Origin: Peptoniphilaceae bacterium AMB_02
GTDB taxonomy: Bacteria > Bacillota > Clostridia > Tissierellales > Peptoniphilaceae
Direction of reading: 5' to 3'
Assembly (NCBI GenBank): GCA_036321625.1
Contig: CP143259.1
Span: 62,001-126,000 of the forward strand
Length of the DNA stretch: 64,000 nucleotides
Shown here: one piece after another, positions 27,663-37,044 of the stretch
How positions within the stretch are numbered: the stretch's first letter is position 1
Layout of the letters: the number at the start of each line of letters is the position of its first letter
Made by a program: the position numbers and the translations under genes
Notes under the pieces: generated by a model
The model's database searches: none
What the model was told of the DNA's origin: nothing
Seen by the model: the letters and a program-made list of their open reading frames with translations, nothing else

Positions 27663-28819
27663 ATCGCAAAAAAATCTTGAGTTTATTATTAGTACTTATC
27701 TTACTTCTTTCAGCATGTCAACCTGCAGTTCAAGCTCCACCAAAAGAAACAGAAAAAGTTGAAACAGAAGTAAAAGAAGAACCAAAGGAAGAACCTAAAG
27801 AAGAGCCGAAAGAGGAACCAAAGAAAGAGGTAGAGGGAGAAACTACCAAATTTGTCGATTCCGTCGGAAGAGAAGTTGAAATACCTGTCAAACTTGAAAG
27901 AGTTGCACCTTCAGGACACTTGGCACAGATGATTATGTACTCGATAAATCCTGACCAATTAGTCGGATGGGGAAGATTACCGAACAAGGATGCACAGAAA
28001 TTTATACCGCAAAAGTACTTAGACCTACCGGAATTCGGTGCATTTTACGGTGCAAAAGCTGATTTGAATGTAGAGTCCTTGCTTGCAGCCAAGCCACAGA
28101 TTGTAATAGATTTAGGACAGATAAAAGGTGATAAGATGGCTGAAGAGTTGGACGAGCTTCAAAAGCAAATCGGTATACCGGTAATTTTCATAGAAGCCGA
28201 GCTTGATACGATGGTAGATGCATATGAAAAACTTGGCGAAGTTCTTGGCCAGCAGGAAAAAACAAAAGTACTAGCGGATTATGTAAAAACGACACTTGCG
28301 ATGGCTAAAGAAAATCTTGCAAAACTTAGTGAAGATCAAAAAGGAAAAGTATACTATGGTGAGGGAGAAACAGGACTTCAAACTAACCCACCTCAATCAA
28401 TTCATGCAGAAGTATTAAACCTCGTAGGAGCAATAAATGTTTCGGACATTCCTAAAACAAGTGGTGCAGGAATGAACGAGATAAGTATGGAACAGTTATT
28501 GGGATGGGATCCTGATATAATAGTATTTGGACCTAATTCAGCATATAGTAGTGTTTCTGAAGATCCACTATGGGCAGATTTAAGAGCCGTTAAAGATGGG
28601 AAAATTTACGAAGTTCCAATGGGACCTTACAACTGGATGGGAAGACCTCCGGCAGTCAACAGAATCCTCGGTATTAAATGGTTAGGAAACTTATTGTATC
28701 CTGAAGTTTTTGATTATGACATGAAAGCTGAAACTAAAGAATTCTATAAATTATTCTATAACTACGACTTAACTGATGAAGAAGTGACCGAACTATTGTC
28801 AAAATCAACACTTAAATAA
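27659..28819 (+). CDS. iron-complex ABC transporter substrate-binding lipoprotein
   Basis: 386 aa. The signal peptide ends in a lipobox LLSAC (Cys about 20), then comes a charged tether with four or more EEPKEEPK repeats (about 40-58) and the bilobed domain (about 65-385) of the FecB/BtuF class, starting TKFVDSVGREVEIPVKLERV. Aromatic residues late in the domain (PYNWMGRPP) resemble those of metal-complex binders. Last gene of the operon, which is unusual since binding protein genes usually come first. A terminator follows. Confidence 0.9.
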   Translation: MNRKKILSLLLVLILLLSACQPAVQAPPKETEKVETEVKEEPKEEPKEEPKEEPKKEVEGETTKFVDSVGREVEIPVKLERVAPSGHLAQMIMYSINPDQLVGWGRLPNKDAQKFIPQKYLDLPEFGAFYGAKADLNVESLLAAKPQIVIDLGQIKGDKMAEELDELQKQIGIPVIFIEAELDTMVDAYEKLGEVLGQQEKTKVLADYVKTTLAMAKENLAKLSEDQKGKVYYGEGETGLQTNPPQSIHAEVLNLVGAINVSDIPKTSGAGMNEISMEQLLGWDPDIIVFGPNSAYSSVSEDPLWADLRAVKDGKIYEVPMGPYNWMGRPPAVNRILGIKWLGNLLYPEVFDYDMKAETKEFYKLFYNYDLTDEEVTELLSKSTLK

Positions 28820-28824
28820 TCTTA

Positions 28825-28873
28825 AGAGCTGTGTCAAGATGTATAAATAAATATACTCTTGATACAGCTTTTG
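28825..28873 (+). terminator. intrinsic terminator, directly before the NTPase gene
   Basis: AGCTGTGTCAAGA pairs with TCTTGATACAGCT (one G-U) around a 17-base loop, then TTTT. It ends only 14 bases before the next start codon, leaving no room for a separate promoter after it. Confidence 0.75.
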
Positions 28874-28887
28874 ATATGAGGTGAAAA

Positions 28888-29478
28888 ATGAAAAGAATAG
28901 AAATAGTAAAATTAAAAAGCATGGCTCTAGAGAAATTTATCAAATCCGGGAAAAAACACCTAATCATTACCGGTAGTATCGGAATTGGTAAAACTACACT
29001 TTTAAATGAGATACTAAAAGAACTCAGTTCAGTATCAGGCATTAGAACTTGGCTCGACATCATAGATGAAGAAACCGGGATGAGAGATATAGTACTTAGT
29101 GAAATAGGTGAGAATACTGTATACAGAGTAGCCAGTTGGAATGGCGAGAGGATGGAAATCATAGAAGATTTTTTTGAAACGACAGGAAGTCTAATACTGG
29201 AGGAGCAATTGAAAAATAACTCAGAGATTTTTGTAATGGATGAAGTTGGTCCCCTCGAAGGAAAATCACCAAAATTTATGAAACTACTATCCCAAATCTT
29301 TGAAACCAAAAGAGTGTTTGCAATAATGAAAAAAAGAGCCTCAGCCTTAAATCGAATTTTAGAAACCAATACTGACTATTTCCTAATAGACCTCGATGAC
29401 TTTTACACAAACATCCCATACGAAACCCTAATAAAAAAACGAATAACAGGTAAATTCAACAACCCCAACCAAAAATAA
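28888..29478 (+). CDS. P-loop NTPase, THEP1/nucleoside-triphosphatase-like
   Basis: A 196-aa P-loop protein with Walker A TGSIGIGKTT (about residues 30-39) and Walker B IFVMDEVGPLEGKSPKF, where DEVGPLE is the hallmark of the THEP1 nucleoside-triphosphatase family. Family members hydrolyse NTPs, with unknown cellular role. In anaerobes such genes often lie near metal or corrinoid transporters, as here. GAGGTG is seven bases before the ATG. Expression must come by read-through of the terminator at 28825-28873 or from a promoter inside the previous gene. Confidence 0.78.
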   Translation: MKRIEIVKLKSMALEKFIKSGKKHLIITGSIGIGKTTLLNEILKELSSVSGIRTWLDIIDEETGMRDIVLSEIGENTVYRVASWNGERMEIIEDFFETTGSLILEEQLKNNSEIFVMDEVGPLEGKSPKFMKLLSQIFETKRVFAIMKKRASALNRILETNTDYFLIDLDDFYTNIPYETLIKKRITGKFNNPNQK

Positions 29479-29594
29479 TTCAATATATTAAATATATGGA
29501 CTGTTGTTAATAGGGGGAAGTATGTGTTATTATAAAATAACGATAAAAATTGTTTACTAACAATCTTGTAATCTTTTTGATTAGTTCTTTATGA

Positions 29595-29616
29595 TATAAT
29601 GCCTTTGTGTTATAAT
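29595..29616 (+). promoter_or_regulatory. two candidate extended -10 elements before the LCP gene
   Basis: TATAAT at 29595-29600 (preceded by TGA) and again at 29611-29616 (preceded by TGT). Both have the TGn extension and neither has a good -35. Confidence 0.45.
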
Positions 29617-29652
29617 GTTAATTGAGTCAATATGACTGAAGGAGGAGCAGTA

Positions 29653-30567
29653 ATGAAGAAGAAATTTCTCATTACTTTTCTGGTTGCTGTGATTTTCTTT
29701 TCGGGGTCGTATATTTTCTTTTCGAAATATTTAGACGTTCTTGAAGCCGGCAGCCCTAAGGAAGTAATTAAAGGCGTTGATCTTGGTGAAGATAATGTTA
29801 TCGAACAGGTTGTAAAACATGAGTTATTGTTTTTGTTAACCGGTGTCGACTATAATCAAGATGGAGATGAACAGAATAGAGTTAGAACTGATACTCTTAT
29901 GATAGTGAAAGTAAATTTAGATAATGGTGAGGTAGATCTTTTATCCATACCTAGAGATACACGCGTACTTATTGGGAATTCGATGGATAAAATAAATCAT
30001 GCTCATGCATATGGTGGTATGGCTCTTACACTAAGGACGATAAGGGATTGGTTGAATATAGACCTTGACTACTTTGTTAAGCTTGATTTTAAAGCGGTTG
30101 AGGAGATTGTTGATGCCATGGGCGGTGTTGAAGTTGATGTACCCGTGCAGATTTACGAGTATCAAACGGGAATATTCCTTGAACCCGGCGTTCAAAAATT
30201 AAATGGTAAGGAAGCACTTTATTTTGCCAGATTCAGAGAAGGTTATGAAGATGGAGATCTTGGTAGAGTAAAGGCACAACAGCAGTTAATGCAGCAAATA
30301 ATTAAGCAGATGATATCGGTAGAAAATTTACCTAAGATTGGGGATTTCTTTACGACCTATGCAAAGCGTGTAGATACTAATATACCCACATCTCTAATTC
30401 TTTCTATGATACCTACTGCTTCTAAAATAGATACAAACAATATTCAAAAATATGTTATTCCGGGTTATGCTGATTATATTGATGAAACATCCTACTATAT
30501 TTACGATGAGGAGGGAACAGCACAGCTTATTAGAAACTTGTTGCCTGAATACATACTTGAAAATTAG
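29653..30567 (+). CDS. LytR-CpsA-Psr (LCP) family cell wall ligase
   Basis: A 304-aa protein with an N-terminal membrane helix (about 3-22) and the LCP domain: LLTGVDYNQDG, RVRTDTLMIVKV, LLSIPRDTRV (conserved Arg), HAYGG and GKEALYFARFREGYEDGDLGR. LCP enzymes transfer undecaprenyl-linked glycopolymers such as teichoic acid or capsule to peptidoglycan outside the cell. ATG 29653 chosen because GGAGGAG precedes it; the ATG at 29632 has the ribosome site downstream. The IPP isomerase starts 11 bases after the stop. Confidence 0.93.
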   Translation: MKKKFLITFLVAVIFFSGSYIFFSKYLDVLEAGSPKEVIKGVDLGEDNVIEQVVKHELLFLLTGVDYNQDGDEQNRVRTDTLMIVKVNLDNGEVDLLSIPRDTRVLIGNSMDKINHAHAYGGMALTLRTIRDWLNIDLDYFVKLDFKAVEEIVDAMGGVEVDVPVQIYEYQTGIFLEPGVQKLNGKEALYFARFREGYEDGDLGRVKAQQQLMQQIIKQMISVENLPKIGDFFTTYAKRVDTNIPTSLILSMIPTASKIDTNNIQKYVIPGYADYIDETSYYIYDEEGTAQLIRNLLPEYILEN

Positions 30568-30578
30568 GGGTGATTGAT

Positions 30579-31592
30579 ATGAGGAAAACAAGAAAGACAG
30601 AGCATATTGAGAATTATTTGAAAACAGAGTATGTCGGGGACAATTTATTTGATTATGTAATATTGGAACACAATTCACTGCCAAACCTCTCGTTCGATGA
30701 AATAGATACATCTTCCGAGTTTTTGGGAAAGGCAATTGAGTTTCCCTTATTGATAAATTCTATGACAGGTGGAGCTGATATTTCGCTTGAGATTAATAGG
30801 GATCTAGCAAAGATAGCGAAAGAATTCGGAATTCCAATGGCTGTGGGGTCTCAGCAAATAGTTCTTGATGAAGAAGACACATCTGAATCTTTCAAAACGG
30901 TAAATGAGTTTTTGAAAGAAGAGGATATAATAATAGGAAATTTAAATGCTTCTTCGAGCGTTGAAAATATTATAAAAGCAAGAGAAATTATCAATGCTGA
31001 TGCTATGCAGCTCCATTTAAATCCTTGCCAAGAATTGGTAATGGAAGATGGAGACAGGAATTTCAAGGGTATACTTGATAATATTGAAAAAGCTGTAAAT
31101 AATTTGGACTTTCCGATAATTGTAAAAGAAGTTGGATTTGGAATTTCTTATGATGCCGCAAAAAAACTCTATAACGCAGGAGTGAGATACATAGATATCT
31201 CAGGATGTGGGGGTACTAATTTCATAGAAATCGAAAACCTTAGAAGAAATGATATAGATTTTTCTGATCTTTATTCTTGGGGAAATCCTACTGCTAAATT
31301 ACTACATGAATACAGAAAGTTCCCTGAAGACTTGGTGATAATAGCTAGTGGCGGTATAAGAACCGGACTTGATATTGTAAAAGCTTTGGTTATGGGAGCT
31401 GATATGGTGGGTGTCAGTGGTGAAGTGCTAAATTATTTGATACATGGCGGATTTGATTATGCAAGAGACTATCTTGAAGGAATAATCTATAAAACGAAGA
31501 TTGTGATGATGCTTCTAGGCTGTAAAAACTTGGAGGAACTGAAAAAGGTCCCCTATAAAACAGTTGGAAGATTAAAAGATTTACTATATTAA
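30579..31592 (+). CDS. fni: type 2 isopentenyl-diphosphate delta-isomerase
   Basis: A 337-aa FMN-dependent isomerase converting IPP to DMAPP. Visible blocks are INSMTGGADISLEINRDLA, AVGSQQ, MQLHLNP with LNPCQE, IVKEVGFGIS, DISGCGGTNF and IIASGGIRTGLDIVKAL. Type 2 isomerase usually accompanies the mevalonate pathway, so this organism probably makes isoprenoids through mevalonate (inference). ATG 30579 chosen over GTG 30570; AGGGGTGAT spans the latter. Probably co-transcribed with the LCP gene, fitting undecaprenyl supply. Confidence 0.93.
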   Translation: MRKTRKTEHIENYLKTEYVGDNLFDYVILEHNSLPNLSFDEIDTSSEFLGKAIEFPLLINSMTGGADISLEINRDLAKIAKEFGIPMAVGSQQIVLDEEDTSESFKTVNEFLKEEDIIIGNLNASSSVENIIKAREIINADAMQLHLNPCQELVMEDGDRNFKGILDNIEKAVNNLDFPIIVKEVGFGISYDAAKKLYNAGVRYIDISGCGGTNFIEIENLRRNDIDFSDLYSWGNPTAKLLHEYRKFPEDLVIIASGGIRTGLDIVKALVMGADMVGVSGEVLNYLIHGGFDYARDYLEGIIYKTKIVMMLLGCKNLEELKKVPYKTVGRLKDLLY

Positions 31593-31601
31593 AAAACACG
31601 G

Positions 31602-31628
31602 CCTTGAGCAAAGCTCAAGGTCTTTTTG
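31602..31628 (+). terminator. intrinsic terminator directly before an ABC exporter gene
   Basis: A perfect 8-bp stem CCTTGAGC / GCTCAAGG, triloop AAA, then TCTTTTT. It ends 18 bases before the next start codon. Confidence 0.8.
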
Positions 31629-31646
31629 AGTAGGAAGTGGCAATTT

Positions 31647-33380
31647 ATGTTGATAAAAGCTTTTGGCTATCTAAAAGATTATAAAAAATATTACTATCTT
31701 GGCGTCCTTTGTACCGCTCTTGAGACTGCTTTTCAATTGATATTGACACTACTTATGGCTAATATTGTCGATATAGGAATTGTAAATAGAGATATGGATT
31801 ATATTTTAAAGCAAGGTGTGCTGATGATTGGAATGGCACTAATCTCGCTTTTTTTAGGAAGGGCAGCTGCAAGATTCACAGCGATTACAGGTATAGGACT
31901 TGGTGCAGAGTTAAGAAAAATACAATTCGAGGAAATACAAAAATTATCCTTTTCGCAAATCGATGATTTTAAAACCGGTTCACTTATAACAAGACTAACA
32001 ACTGATATAACCAGAATTCAAACTGCATTTATGATGGCTACGAGAATGCTAATCAGGGCACCTTTGATGATAATAATCGCAGTAGTGCTTGCCATGTTTA
32101 TAAGTGTACCATTAACGACGGTGTTTATCGTGAGCATACCTGTTCTTGCTATAGGTATTACGCTTTTAATAATAAAGGTTAGACCTCTATTTACTAATAT
32201 GCAAGAAAGAATGGATGATTTAAATGTAAATATCCAGGAAAATCTTGCGGGGATTAGAGTTGTCAAATTCTTTAACAGAGAAGAAGAGGAGATTGAAGAA
32301 TTTTCGCTTAAGAATCTCAGTTTAAAAAATATATCTCTAAAAGCCCTTAGGTATATGGTCATGGCCATGCCTTTGGTTCAGGTTTTAACTTTTGGGACGA
32401 TAATTGCGATTCTATGGATTGGTGGAAATATGGTTTATTCTGGAGATCTTACCATAGGTAAACTTACAATATTTATCTCCTATGTAAACCAAATAATGTT
32501 CTTTATGATGATGCTGTCTTTTGTAGTCGTCAGCATTTCAAGATCCATGGCTTCGCTTAAAAGGGTGTTTGAAGTTATAGAAACTGAAAAAGGCATTGAT
32601 ATTACTGCTGCAAATAGTGAAAATATTGTAAAATACGGTAAGATAGAATTCAAAGATGTCTTTTTCAAGTACCATAAGTCGAGTGATGATTATGTGCTAA
32701 AAAATATAAATCTAGTTATAGAGCCAGGTATGAAGGTAGGTATATTGGGAGGTACAGGATCAGGCAAGAGTACTCTTGTTCAATTAATTCCAAGATTATA
32801 CGAGCTGGATAAAGGTGTAATTTTGGTGGATGATGTAGATATCAAGAAGTACTTTCCGGACGAATTGCGTAAAGGTGTATCCATGGTGCTCCAACAAAAT
32901 ACGCTCTTTTCAGGTACCATATCAGAAAACCTGAGGATTGGTAATGAGAATGCTACTGAGTCAGAATTAATCAAGGCCTGTGAAATAGCAGTTGCTCTTG
33001 AATTTATAAACAAGCTCGCCGATGGTTTTGATCATATCCTAGAACAGGAGGCATCTAATCTATCGGGTGGTCAGAAGCAAAGACTCTGTATCGCCAGAGC
33101 TATACTGACTCATCCTAAGATACTGATAATGGATGACAGTACTTCAGCTGTCGATACTTCAACTGAGCAAAATATCCGGGAAGGAATAGATAAAGAGCTC
33201 GGTGATACAACCGTTATTACCATTTCTCAAAGGATAAAAACACTAAGAGAATCAGATTTGATTTTGGTCATGGACGATGGACGCATTGTAGATTTCGGAA
33301 CCCATGAATCACTTATAAAGAGCTCGGAAATCTACTTAGAAGTTTACGAGACTCAGAAGAAGGTGAATAAAAATGGCTAG
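31647..33380 (+). CDS. heterodimeric ABC exporter subunit with degenerate ATP site
   Basis: A 577-aa half-transporter: six helices (about 10-310) then an NBD. Walker A GGTGSGKST and signature LSGGQKQ are normal, but the Walker B catalytic Glu is Asp (ILIMDDSTSAVD) and the switch His is Gln (ITISQRIKT). This is the usual non-catalytic half of asymmetric exporters such as TM287/288, BmrCD or LmrCD. ATG 31647 chosen with AGGAAGTGG upstream; an in-frame TTG at 31626 is inside the terminator tail. It overlaps the partner gene by eight bases. Confidence 0.92.
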   Translation: MLIKAFGYLKDYKKYYYLGVLCTALETAFQLILTLLMANIVDIGIVNRDMDYILKQGVLMIGMALISLFLGRAAARFTAITGIGLGAELRKIQFEEIQKLSFSQIDDFKTGSLITRLTTDITRIQTAFMMATRMLIRAPLMIIIAVVLAMFISVPLTTVFIVSIPVLAIGITLLIIKVRPLFTNMQERMDDLNVNIQENLAGIRVVKFFNREEEEIEEFSLKNLSLKNISLKALRYMVMAMPLVQVLTFGTIIAILWIGGNMVYSGDLTIGKLTIFISYVNQIMFFMMMLSFVVVSISRSMASLKRVFEVIETEKGIDITAANSENIVKYGKIEFKDVFFKYHKSSDDYVLKNINLVIEPGMKVGILGGTGSGKSTLVQLIPRLYELDKGVILVDDVDIKKYFPDELRKGVSMVLQQNTLFSGTISENLRIGNENATESELIKACEIAVALEFINKLADGFDHILEQEASNLSGGQKQRLCIARAILTHPKILIMDDSTSAVDTSTEQNIREGIDKELGDTTVITISQRIKTLRESDLILVMDDGRIVDFGTHESLIKSSEIYLEVYETQKKVNKNG

Positions 33381-35226
33381 GAATAGGGGAAAGATAGATA
33401 AGCCGAGAAACAGTATGAAGGCTTTTATGAGACTTCTCAGTTATTTAAAACCTTATAAATACATCGTTATACTATCTTATTTCTTGATGCTATTGTCGAG
33501 TTTAGGATCAGTAGCTACGGGTTTTTTACTAAAGCCGATAGTCAATGATTATTTAATCCCCGGAGATTTTAATGGATTATTAAAAATGCTTTTATTACTG
33601 ACCGGGATAAGTGCTTTTACTGTACTTGCTTCATTTATTTACAGGAGAATTATGCTTGAGGTCTCTCAGAGTGTAATATCATATATAAGAAATCAACTAT
33701 TTGAGCATGTAGAGTATTTGCCGATTTCGTATTTTGAAATGCATGCTCATGGTGATGTAATGAGTAGATTTACAAATGATGTAGATAATTTAAACGACGC
33801 TCTTGCATCATCATTACTGGATTTGGTATCCGCTGCATTTACTTTTACCGGAACTGTAATTGCTATGCTGTTTTTAAGTCCTACTCTGTTTTTGATTACA
33901 TTTCTATCACTGATCCTTATGATTTTTATAGCGAAATCCATAGGTTCCAAGAGTAGAAAATACTTTAGAAAACAACAAAGGTATTTGGGGGATTTAAATG
34001 GCTATATTGAAGAAAAAGTAAAGTGGCAGAAAGTCATTAAAGTTTTCAGGTATGAATCAAAAGCCATAGAGAATTTTGAATTAAAGAATAAGGAATTAAA
34101 AAGAGTTCAAACTAATGCCATGGCAGCCTCGTACTCCATGATGCCAAGCATGGTCAATCTCACATATGTGAGCTATGCTATAATATGTGTTTTCGGTGGA
34201 CTGCTGGCTATAAGAGGAAGTTTCGACATAGGTACATTAATAGCTTATCTTCAGTATTCAAGACAGGTGAGTGGTCCGATAGGCAATGCTACTCAAAATA
34301 TCAACTCTATATTTTCTGCCCTTGCAGGAGCTGAAAGGGTTTTTGAAGTTCTCGACTTGGAAAAAGAAGTCGATGAAGGTAAGTATGAATTAGTAAATAT
34401 AAGAAGTGAAAATGGTCAAATTATAATTTGTAGCGATACTCGTTGTAATAGATGGGGTTGGCATAATAAGGAAACAGATGAAATTATTGAGCTTAAAGGT
34501 AGAATAGAGTTCAAAAATGTAAATTTCGGATATATTAAAGATAAGCCCGTCCTGAAAAATATTAGTTTTTATGCCGAACCGGGACAAAAACTTGCCTTTG
34601 TAGGATCGACAGGAGCCGGGAAGACAACCATAATGAATCTGATCAACAGGTTCTACGAACCGGATTCAGGCGAGATAAGCTTTGATTCCATAAATATTAA
34701 AGACATTGCAAAGGCAGACTTGAGAAGGTCCTTTGGCATCGTACATCAAGAGGTCAATTTATTTACCGGAACTATAGAACAGAATATAGAATATGGCAGG
34801 AAGGACTCGACCAAAGCTGAAGTAATTAAAGCTGCGGAACTTTCGAATGCATCTTCCTTTATAAAACATTTAAAGGATGGTTATCAAACGGTTATTGGAG
34901 GTTCAGGTGCCGAACTCTCACAAGGAGAGAAACAGCTCTTATCAATTGCCAGAGCCGCTATTGCCGACCCTCCCGTGCTCATACTTGATGAAGCTACGAG
35001 TTCTGTGGACACCAGGACTGAGAGGATTATACAGGAAGGCATGTATAATCTTATGAAGGGAAGGACCGTAATGGTCATAGCACATAGGCTCTCTACAATT
35101 CACGACTCAGACGCTATATTCGTTCTTGAAGATGGTGAAATCATCGAAAGAGGGAATCATGACGACCTGATTTCACAAAGAGGTCGATATTACGACCTTT
35201 ATACAGGATTAAGTATATTAAGTTAA
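33373..35226 (+). CDS. heterodimeric ABC exporter subunit with catalytic ATP site
   Basis: A 617-aa partner of the preceding half. Six helices (about 25-320), then an extra linker (about 335-375) with ICSDTRCNRWGWHN, which I recall as a feature of a clostridial YheH-like subgroup, and an NBD with Walker A GSTGAGKTT, Walker B VLILDEATSSVD and switch His in VIAHRLST. Its signature is the variant LSQGEKQ, which would complete the degenerate site of the other half. The pair likely exports drugs or peptides. A MATE pump gene follows 17 bases later. Confidence 0.92.
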   Translation: MARNRGKIDKPRNSMKAFMRLLSYLKPYKYIVILSYFLMLLSSLGSVATGFLLKPIVNDYLIPGDFNGLLKMLLLLTGISAFTVLASFIYRRIMLEVSQSVISYIRNQLFEHVEYLPISYFEMHAHGDVMSRFTNDVDNLNDALASSLLDLVSAAFTFTGTVIAMLFLSPTLFLITFLSLILMIFIAKSIGSKSRKYFRKQQRYLGDLNGYIEEKVKWQKVIKVFRYESKAIENFELKNKELKRVQTNAMAASYSMMPSMVNLTYVSYAIICVFGGLLAIRGSFDIGTLIAYLQYSRQVSGPIGNATQNINSIFSALAGAERVFEVLDLEKEVDEGKYELVNIRSENGQIIICSDTRCNRWGWHNKETDEIIELKGRIEFKNVNFGYIKDKPVLKNISFYAEPGQKLAFVGSTGAGKTTIMNLINRFYEPDSGEISFDSINIKDIAKADLRRSFGIVHQEVNLFTGTIEQNIEYGRKDSTKAEVIKAAELSNASSFIKHLKDGYQTVIGGSGAELSQGEKQLLSIARAAIADPPVLILDEATSSVDTRTERIIQEGMYNLMKGRTVMVIAHRLSTIHDSDAIFVLEDGEIIERGNHDDLISQRGRYYDLYTGLSILS

Positions 35227-35243
35227 TTTCCATGGGGTGAAGA

Positions 35244-36596
35244 ATGGATAAAAATATAAAACTATTAGAAGGAAAAATACTACAGGTTCTATTGAGATTG
35301 TCCGGACCTCTTATGGGGACTGCATTTGTACAGATGGCTTATGCTCTTACGGATATCATATGGATAGGAAGAATAGGAACAAATGCAGTGGCAGCCTCGG
35401 GAACGGTGGGCATGCTTATTTGGTTTTCAAATGCCTTAATGCTGATTCCAAGGGTCGGTATGAGTATAAGGTCATCCCAAGCGTACGGAGCCGGTGATTT
35501 AAAAGCCACTATGAAGAGTTTTAGGAACGGATTCCAACTTGCCATACTAATGGGGCTCGGATTATGTGTGCTAATGATTGTATTTAGAAATCAGATAATC
35601 GGGTTTTTCGGCTTGGTACCAAATGTTGCTGAGATGGCAATACAATACCTATCGATTATCGCACTGGGCTTCGTTTTCAGTTTTATTAATCCTGTACTTT
35701 CCGCCAGTTATAATAGTATGGGTAATTCAGTTACTCCTTTTCGAATGAATGTTATAGGACTCGTATTAAATATAATACTGGATCCGATTATGATATTCGG
35801 ATTCGGATTTATTCCCGGCATGGGGATAAGAGGAGCAGCTGCGGCGACGGTATTCTCTCAGATGATTGTAACGATACTATTTGTCGTTTTAATCTTCAAA
35901 GAAAAAGATTTGGTTTATAGATCCGGCTTAAGAAAAGCCATCGATACTGAAGAGATGATTGGTATTATCAAACTTGGAACGCCATCCTTTTTTCAATCGG
36001 GCATACATTCCGCTGTGACCATGATTTTGAATAAATACATGGCGTTTTATGGAGCAATTCCGGTTGCGGTATACTCGGTTGGGTCGATGATCGAGTCGAT
36101 TTCTTGGATGACGACAGATGGATTCAGTGCTGCTCTGGCTGCATTTACGGGACAAAACTATGGGGCAAAAAACTTTGGGCGGATTAAGGAAGCCTTTAAA
36201 CTGAGTACCATAATAGTTACTATCCTAGGACTATTTGTTACACTTTGCTTCTTTTTATTCGGTGACCCACTATTCAGAATATTCCTTCCAAATGATGAAG
36301 CTGCAATAGCACTCGGAATAAAATACCTTAAGATAATTGGATTGTCTCAGGTGTTTATGACTATCGAAATCGCATGCACAGGGGTTTATAACGGGATAGG
36401 AGAACCTAAGACACCTGGAATCATAGGAGTGGTATTTAATATCCTCAGAGTACCTCTTGCTCTAGTATTGATGCCTGTATTCGGAGTTCTCGGAGTCTGG
36501 ATATCCATGTCTATTTCTGCCGGTTTAAAAGGTATAGTGAGCATCGGTATACTACGGGGAAGAGTTGATAGATTGTTGGTGGCCAGAAAAATATAA
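35244..36596 (+). CDS. MATE family multidrug/cation antiporter
   Basis: A 450-aa antiporter with about 12 helices in two six-helix halves; the first half has MAYALTDIIWIGRIGTNAVAASGTVG and the second SWMTTDGFSAALAAFTGQNYGAKN, both standard MATE blocks. It would exchange Na+ or H+ for cationic drugs or metabolites. GGGGTGAAG lies before the ATG. Placed after the ABC exporter with no promoter room, it makes a three-gene efflux operon ended by a terminator. Confidence 0.93.
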   Translation: MDKNIKLLEGKILQVLLRLSGPLMGTAFVQMAYALTDIIWIGRIGTNAVAASGTVGMLIWFSNALMLIPRVGMSIRSSQAYGAGDLKATMKSFRNGFQLAILMGLGLCVLMIVFRNQIIGFFGLVPNVAEMAIQYLSIIALGFVFSFINPVLSASYNSMGNSVTPFRMNVIGLVLNIILDPIMIFGFGFIPGMGIRGAAAATVFSQMIVTILFVVLIFKEKDLVYRSGLRKAIDTEEMIGIIKLGTPSFFQSGIHSAVTMILNKYMAFYGAIPVAVYSVGSMIESISWMTTDGFSAALAAFTGQNYGAKNFGRIKEAFKLSTIIVTILGLFVTLCFFLFGDPLFRIFLPNDEAAIALGIKYLKIIGLSQVFMTIEIACTGVYNGIGEPKTPGIIGVVFNILRVPLALVLMPVFGVLGVWISMSISAGLKGIVSIGILRGRVDRLLVARKI

Positions 36597-36603
36597 AATC
36601 ATA

Positions 36604-36658
36604 AAAAAGGTAGAATATCAGTACAAACTAAATCCTGATAAACTACCTTCTTTTTTGT
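36604..36658 (+). terminator. intrinsic terminator of the efflux operon
   Basis: AAGGTAG pairs with CTACCTT and ATCAG with CTGAT around the loop, followed by CTTTTTTG. Confidence 0.78.
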
Positions 36659-36659
36659 T

Positions 36660-36980
36660 TTTAAACGGGGTCAGGGTTGATTTAATTGACTTTTTCGTAT
36701 ATAAATCCATAAAACTTGGTAAAACTCGCGTTTGATGTTTTATATATGTAAATAAATTTATATATATTAATCCAGAATAGCCTTGATGATAATTTTTTAT
36801 CTACTATTAGCGAATTATAACATGCATCATTACAATATGAAGAGTAGTTAAATTTACTCTAAATTTATGGGCATAATCAATTGATACTTTACGAATATAG
36901 TCACTTTTATTCTATAATCTAGATTTCTTAGAATAATTCTCTTATCACTGAAGACAATCTCTTGATGAATTAATTATACT
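36660..36980. other. AT-rich intergenic spacer, no gene seen
   Basis: About 320 bases between convergent operons. It contains only AT-rich sequence, with no ORF with a ribosome site, RNA gene or repeat that I can support. Confidence 0.5.
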
Positions 36981-37014
36981 AAAAAAGAACCTATCATTTC
37001 GATAGGTCCTTTTG
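36981..37014 (-). terminator. intrinsic terminator of the cation ATPase gene
   Basis: Read on the minus strand, AAAAGGACCTATC pairs with GATAGGTTCTTTT around a 5-base loop, with a T-run after. Confidence 0.8.
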
Positions 37015-37044
37015 AGTTTAAATAGATCTTATGCAGCAGCTTTT

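Noticed and set aside
31626-31646. TTG start for the ABC exporter subunit
   Set aside because: It lies inside the T-run of the preceding terminator and before the AGGAAG ribosome site; ATG 31647 fits better.
36660-36980. Hidden small gene or RNA in the spacer before the ATPase terminator
   Set aside because: No frame with a ribosome site, no tRNA-like arms and no conserved hairpins beyond the two terminators.
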